A program made the position numbers and the translations under genes. From Halorientalis salina (GTDB taxonomy: Archaea > Halobacteriota > Halobacteria > Halobacteriales > Haloarculaceae): 40,642 bases of DNA. The DNA is taken from the NCBI RefSeq assembly GCF_005049285.1, contig NZ_SOSC01000017.1:1-40642 (forward strand), read 5' to 3'. The notes under the pieces are model-generated. The model was given only the letters and a program-made list of their open reading frames with translations. It was not told the DNA's origin and did no database searches. Numbering within the stretch: the stretch's first letter is position 1; every line of letters starts with the position of its first letter. Below, in pieces: positions 39,740 to 40,642 of the stretch.

Positions 39740-40217
39740 TGAGGACGACCGTTTCGGGGACGTCGCTGAACAGCTCAAACAAACGGAGGAAGGAGCCGAA
39801 TCGGATGACGACGAACGTACTGACACCCAGGATGAACCGCAACCGGATGAAGAGATAATTCCTGAGGACACAGAGTCGGAGACTGAGTCCATTCCTGAGC
39901 AGGATGAGGAGGATGTGGACGAATCCACCGGTGGACCGGCCTTCTCCTTTGATGAGACCGATATGCACGGCTTCTATGTCCGGGAGGACACGTGGAATGG
40001 CGTCACCCGGATGCGATCATCGGTAACTGCTGCGTGCTCTATGTTTGATGTTCCCGAATTTGAGGGAAGAGAGTTTCAAGATGCGTGTCTCCGGGTAATT
40101 GCGGACCACGGTGATGAGGTCGCCCTCCAGATCCTCCGGGAGCGTGGTATCGAAGCCGATGAGGAACGTGTTCAGGAAGTTGTGGAGATGCTGAGCGAGC
40201 AAGCTACGAACGACTAA
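39732..40217 (+). CDS. ParA-partner protein without recognisable ParB domain
   Basis: 161 residues, overlapping parA by 8 nt. The first 80 residues are very acidic and disordered (Glu/Asp/Ser/Thr). The C-terminal 80 residues are helical and more ordered (GFYVREDTWNGVTRMRSSVT, then FQDACLRVIADHGDEVALQI and EADEERVQEVVEMLSEQ). I see no ParB sulphiredoxin-like CTPase motif and no clear helix-turn-helix. By position it should be the centromere-binding or adaptor protein. A helical bundle or ribbon-helix-helix-like DNA-binder is possible, but I cannot show it. Confidence 0.65.
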   Translation: MPNEDDRFGDVAEQLKQTEEGAESDDDERTDTQDEPQPDEEIIPEDTESETESIPEQDEEDVDESTGGPAFSFDETDMHGFYVREDTWNGVTRMRSSVTAACSMFDVPEFEGREFQDACLRVIADHGDEVALQILRERGIEADEERVQEVVEMLSEQATND

Positions 40218-40261
40218 CATTGGATTTGGGTGATTTCCCTCACCATTCAGATTTCGTGCGC

Positions 40262-40286
40262 ATTGTACATTATGCAGATTGTGTAG
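40262..40286. repeat. Iteron copy downstream of the par operon
   Basis: ATTGTACATTATGCAGATTG followed by TGTAG matches the upstream cluster (TGTACAAAATGTAGATTG, then TGTAGAT). Copies on both sides of the par operon support a centromere rather than a simple promoter operator. Confidence 0.65.
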
Positions 40287-40528
40287 CAAGCCATCTGCTT
40301 GCAGTCTCGCGATTATTCTCGGAACCGGGTCCGGACGGCGGTCGCGCAGAAGTTGAGACTGGAGCTCTCAATGCATACGCATTCAGCACACATAATCCCG
40401 AACGTGGATTTTACTTCAGACAGTTTCGTCGATGTACTCGTCTTTCTAGCGCACTGATTCGGGATTCAAATCGGTGGTGTTGAGGCTACACCGAGGGTCT
40501 AAGATGATTCTACAGCATTCGTCTTTAG
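40287..40528. other. Gene-free interval near the window end
   Basis: Apart from the iteron copy just before it, I see no credible gene here. An open frame 40220-40483 uses a weak start and covers the iteron, so it is not real. A+T content rises toward 40500. Confidence 0.4.
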
Positions 40529-40642
40529 CTAAGCCTCACACCTCGGTTGCGTAGCGGTAGCGAGCGTCTCCTGTAAGATCGGTCGTTGCTTGTGGATCTT
40601 CTGTGCATCGTCGATCAGCCGCTCCAACAGCGGAGGTGGCGA
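40529..40642 (-). CDS. 3' end of a leftward gene, truncated by the window edge
   Basis: Minus-strand frame open from the window edge to TAG at 40529-40531. It encodes 37 residues ending LERLIDDAQKIHKQRPILQE and TLATATQPRCEA. The composition is coding-like, but the fragment is too short to assign. If the replicon is circular and joined at the window ends, the frame continues into position 1 and would begin at ATG 12-10 (MRRLSPPPLLERL), giving a 41-residue protein. That reading depends on an unproven junction. Confidence 0.4.
   Translation of the reverse strand, partial: SPPPLLERLIDDAQKIHKQRPILQETLATATQPRCEA

Noticed and set aside
40220-40483. 87-codon frame after the par operon
   Set aside because: Weak start, covers the downstream iteron, no coding-like features.

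Overview
This 40.6 kb window looks like part or all of a haloarchaeal plasmid or megaplasmid. The encoded proteins are strongly acidic, promoters are archaeal TATA boxes about 25-33 nt upstream of (near-)leaderless starts, and the window carries two Orc1/Cdc6 initiators, a family-B DNA polymerase, a ParA partition locus and many families known to me mainly from halophilic archaea. I see no rRNA, tRNA, CRISPR array or recognisable transposase.

Layout. (1) 1-11,920, accessory block: an Mrr-like nuclease, a DUF6166-type protein, a protein with two PD-(D/E)XK-like domains, a DUF932-like protein, a DUF6610-type protein, an ArdC/metalloprotease anti-restriction-like protein, a SWIM zinc-finger protein, a winged-helix/nucleotidyltransferase toxin-antitoxin-like pair, and small hypotheticals. 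Six genes share a T-tract plus C4/G4 hairpin leader, and four sites in the window carry a 40-42 bp inverted repeat ending TTAACCAACA/TGTTGGTTAA. (2) 11,920-17,344, replication block: Orc1/Cdc6 flanked by about nine origin-recognition-box-like repeats, then on the opposite strand a three-gene operon of a RecA-like protein without the Walker A lysine, a coiled-coil protein and a PolB whose exonuclease motifs are degenerate. (3) 17,774-21,642, cell-surface block: two divergent secreted proteins that share a beta-sandwich module, a Tat lipoprotein with a bactofilin-like repeat region, and a membrane-anchored winged-helix protein. (4) 21,956-23,832: an HMCES/SRAP protein and a second, shorter Orc1/Cdc6 with a perfect 15-bp inverted repeat upstream, a candidate second origin. 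(5) 24,072-36,919, DNA-defence and recombination block: a DUF2971-like protein, a large Eco57I/type IIG-like methylase in an operon with a DUF6338-like membrane protein and a Ser/Asp-rich protein, then an AddB/AddA-like helicase-nuclease pair, a TRAM protein and a small hypothetical. (6) 37,006-40,642: a second winged-helix/nucleotidyltransferase pair with its own operator-like repeat, an iteron-rich region, ParA with an unfamiliar partner, and the 3' end of a gene that runs off the window.

How it fits together. Replication (two Orc proteins, ORB repeats, PolB) and partition (ParA, partner, iterons) would maintain the replicon. Two toxin-antitoxin-like pairs could stabilise it. Anti-restriction, Mrr, methylase and AddAB-like genes deal with foreign or damaged DNA. 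The clearest material for follow-up is the recurrent leader hairpin, the recurrent 42-bp inverted repeat, and the RecA-like/coiled-coil/PolB operon, which resembles in layout a bacterial ImuA-polymerase mutagenesis cassette.
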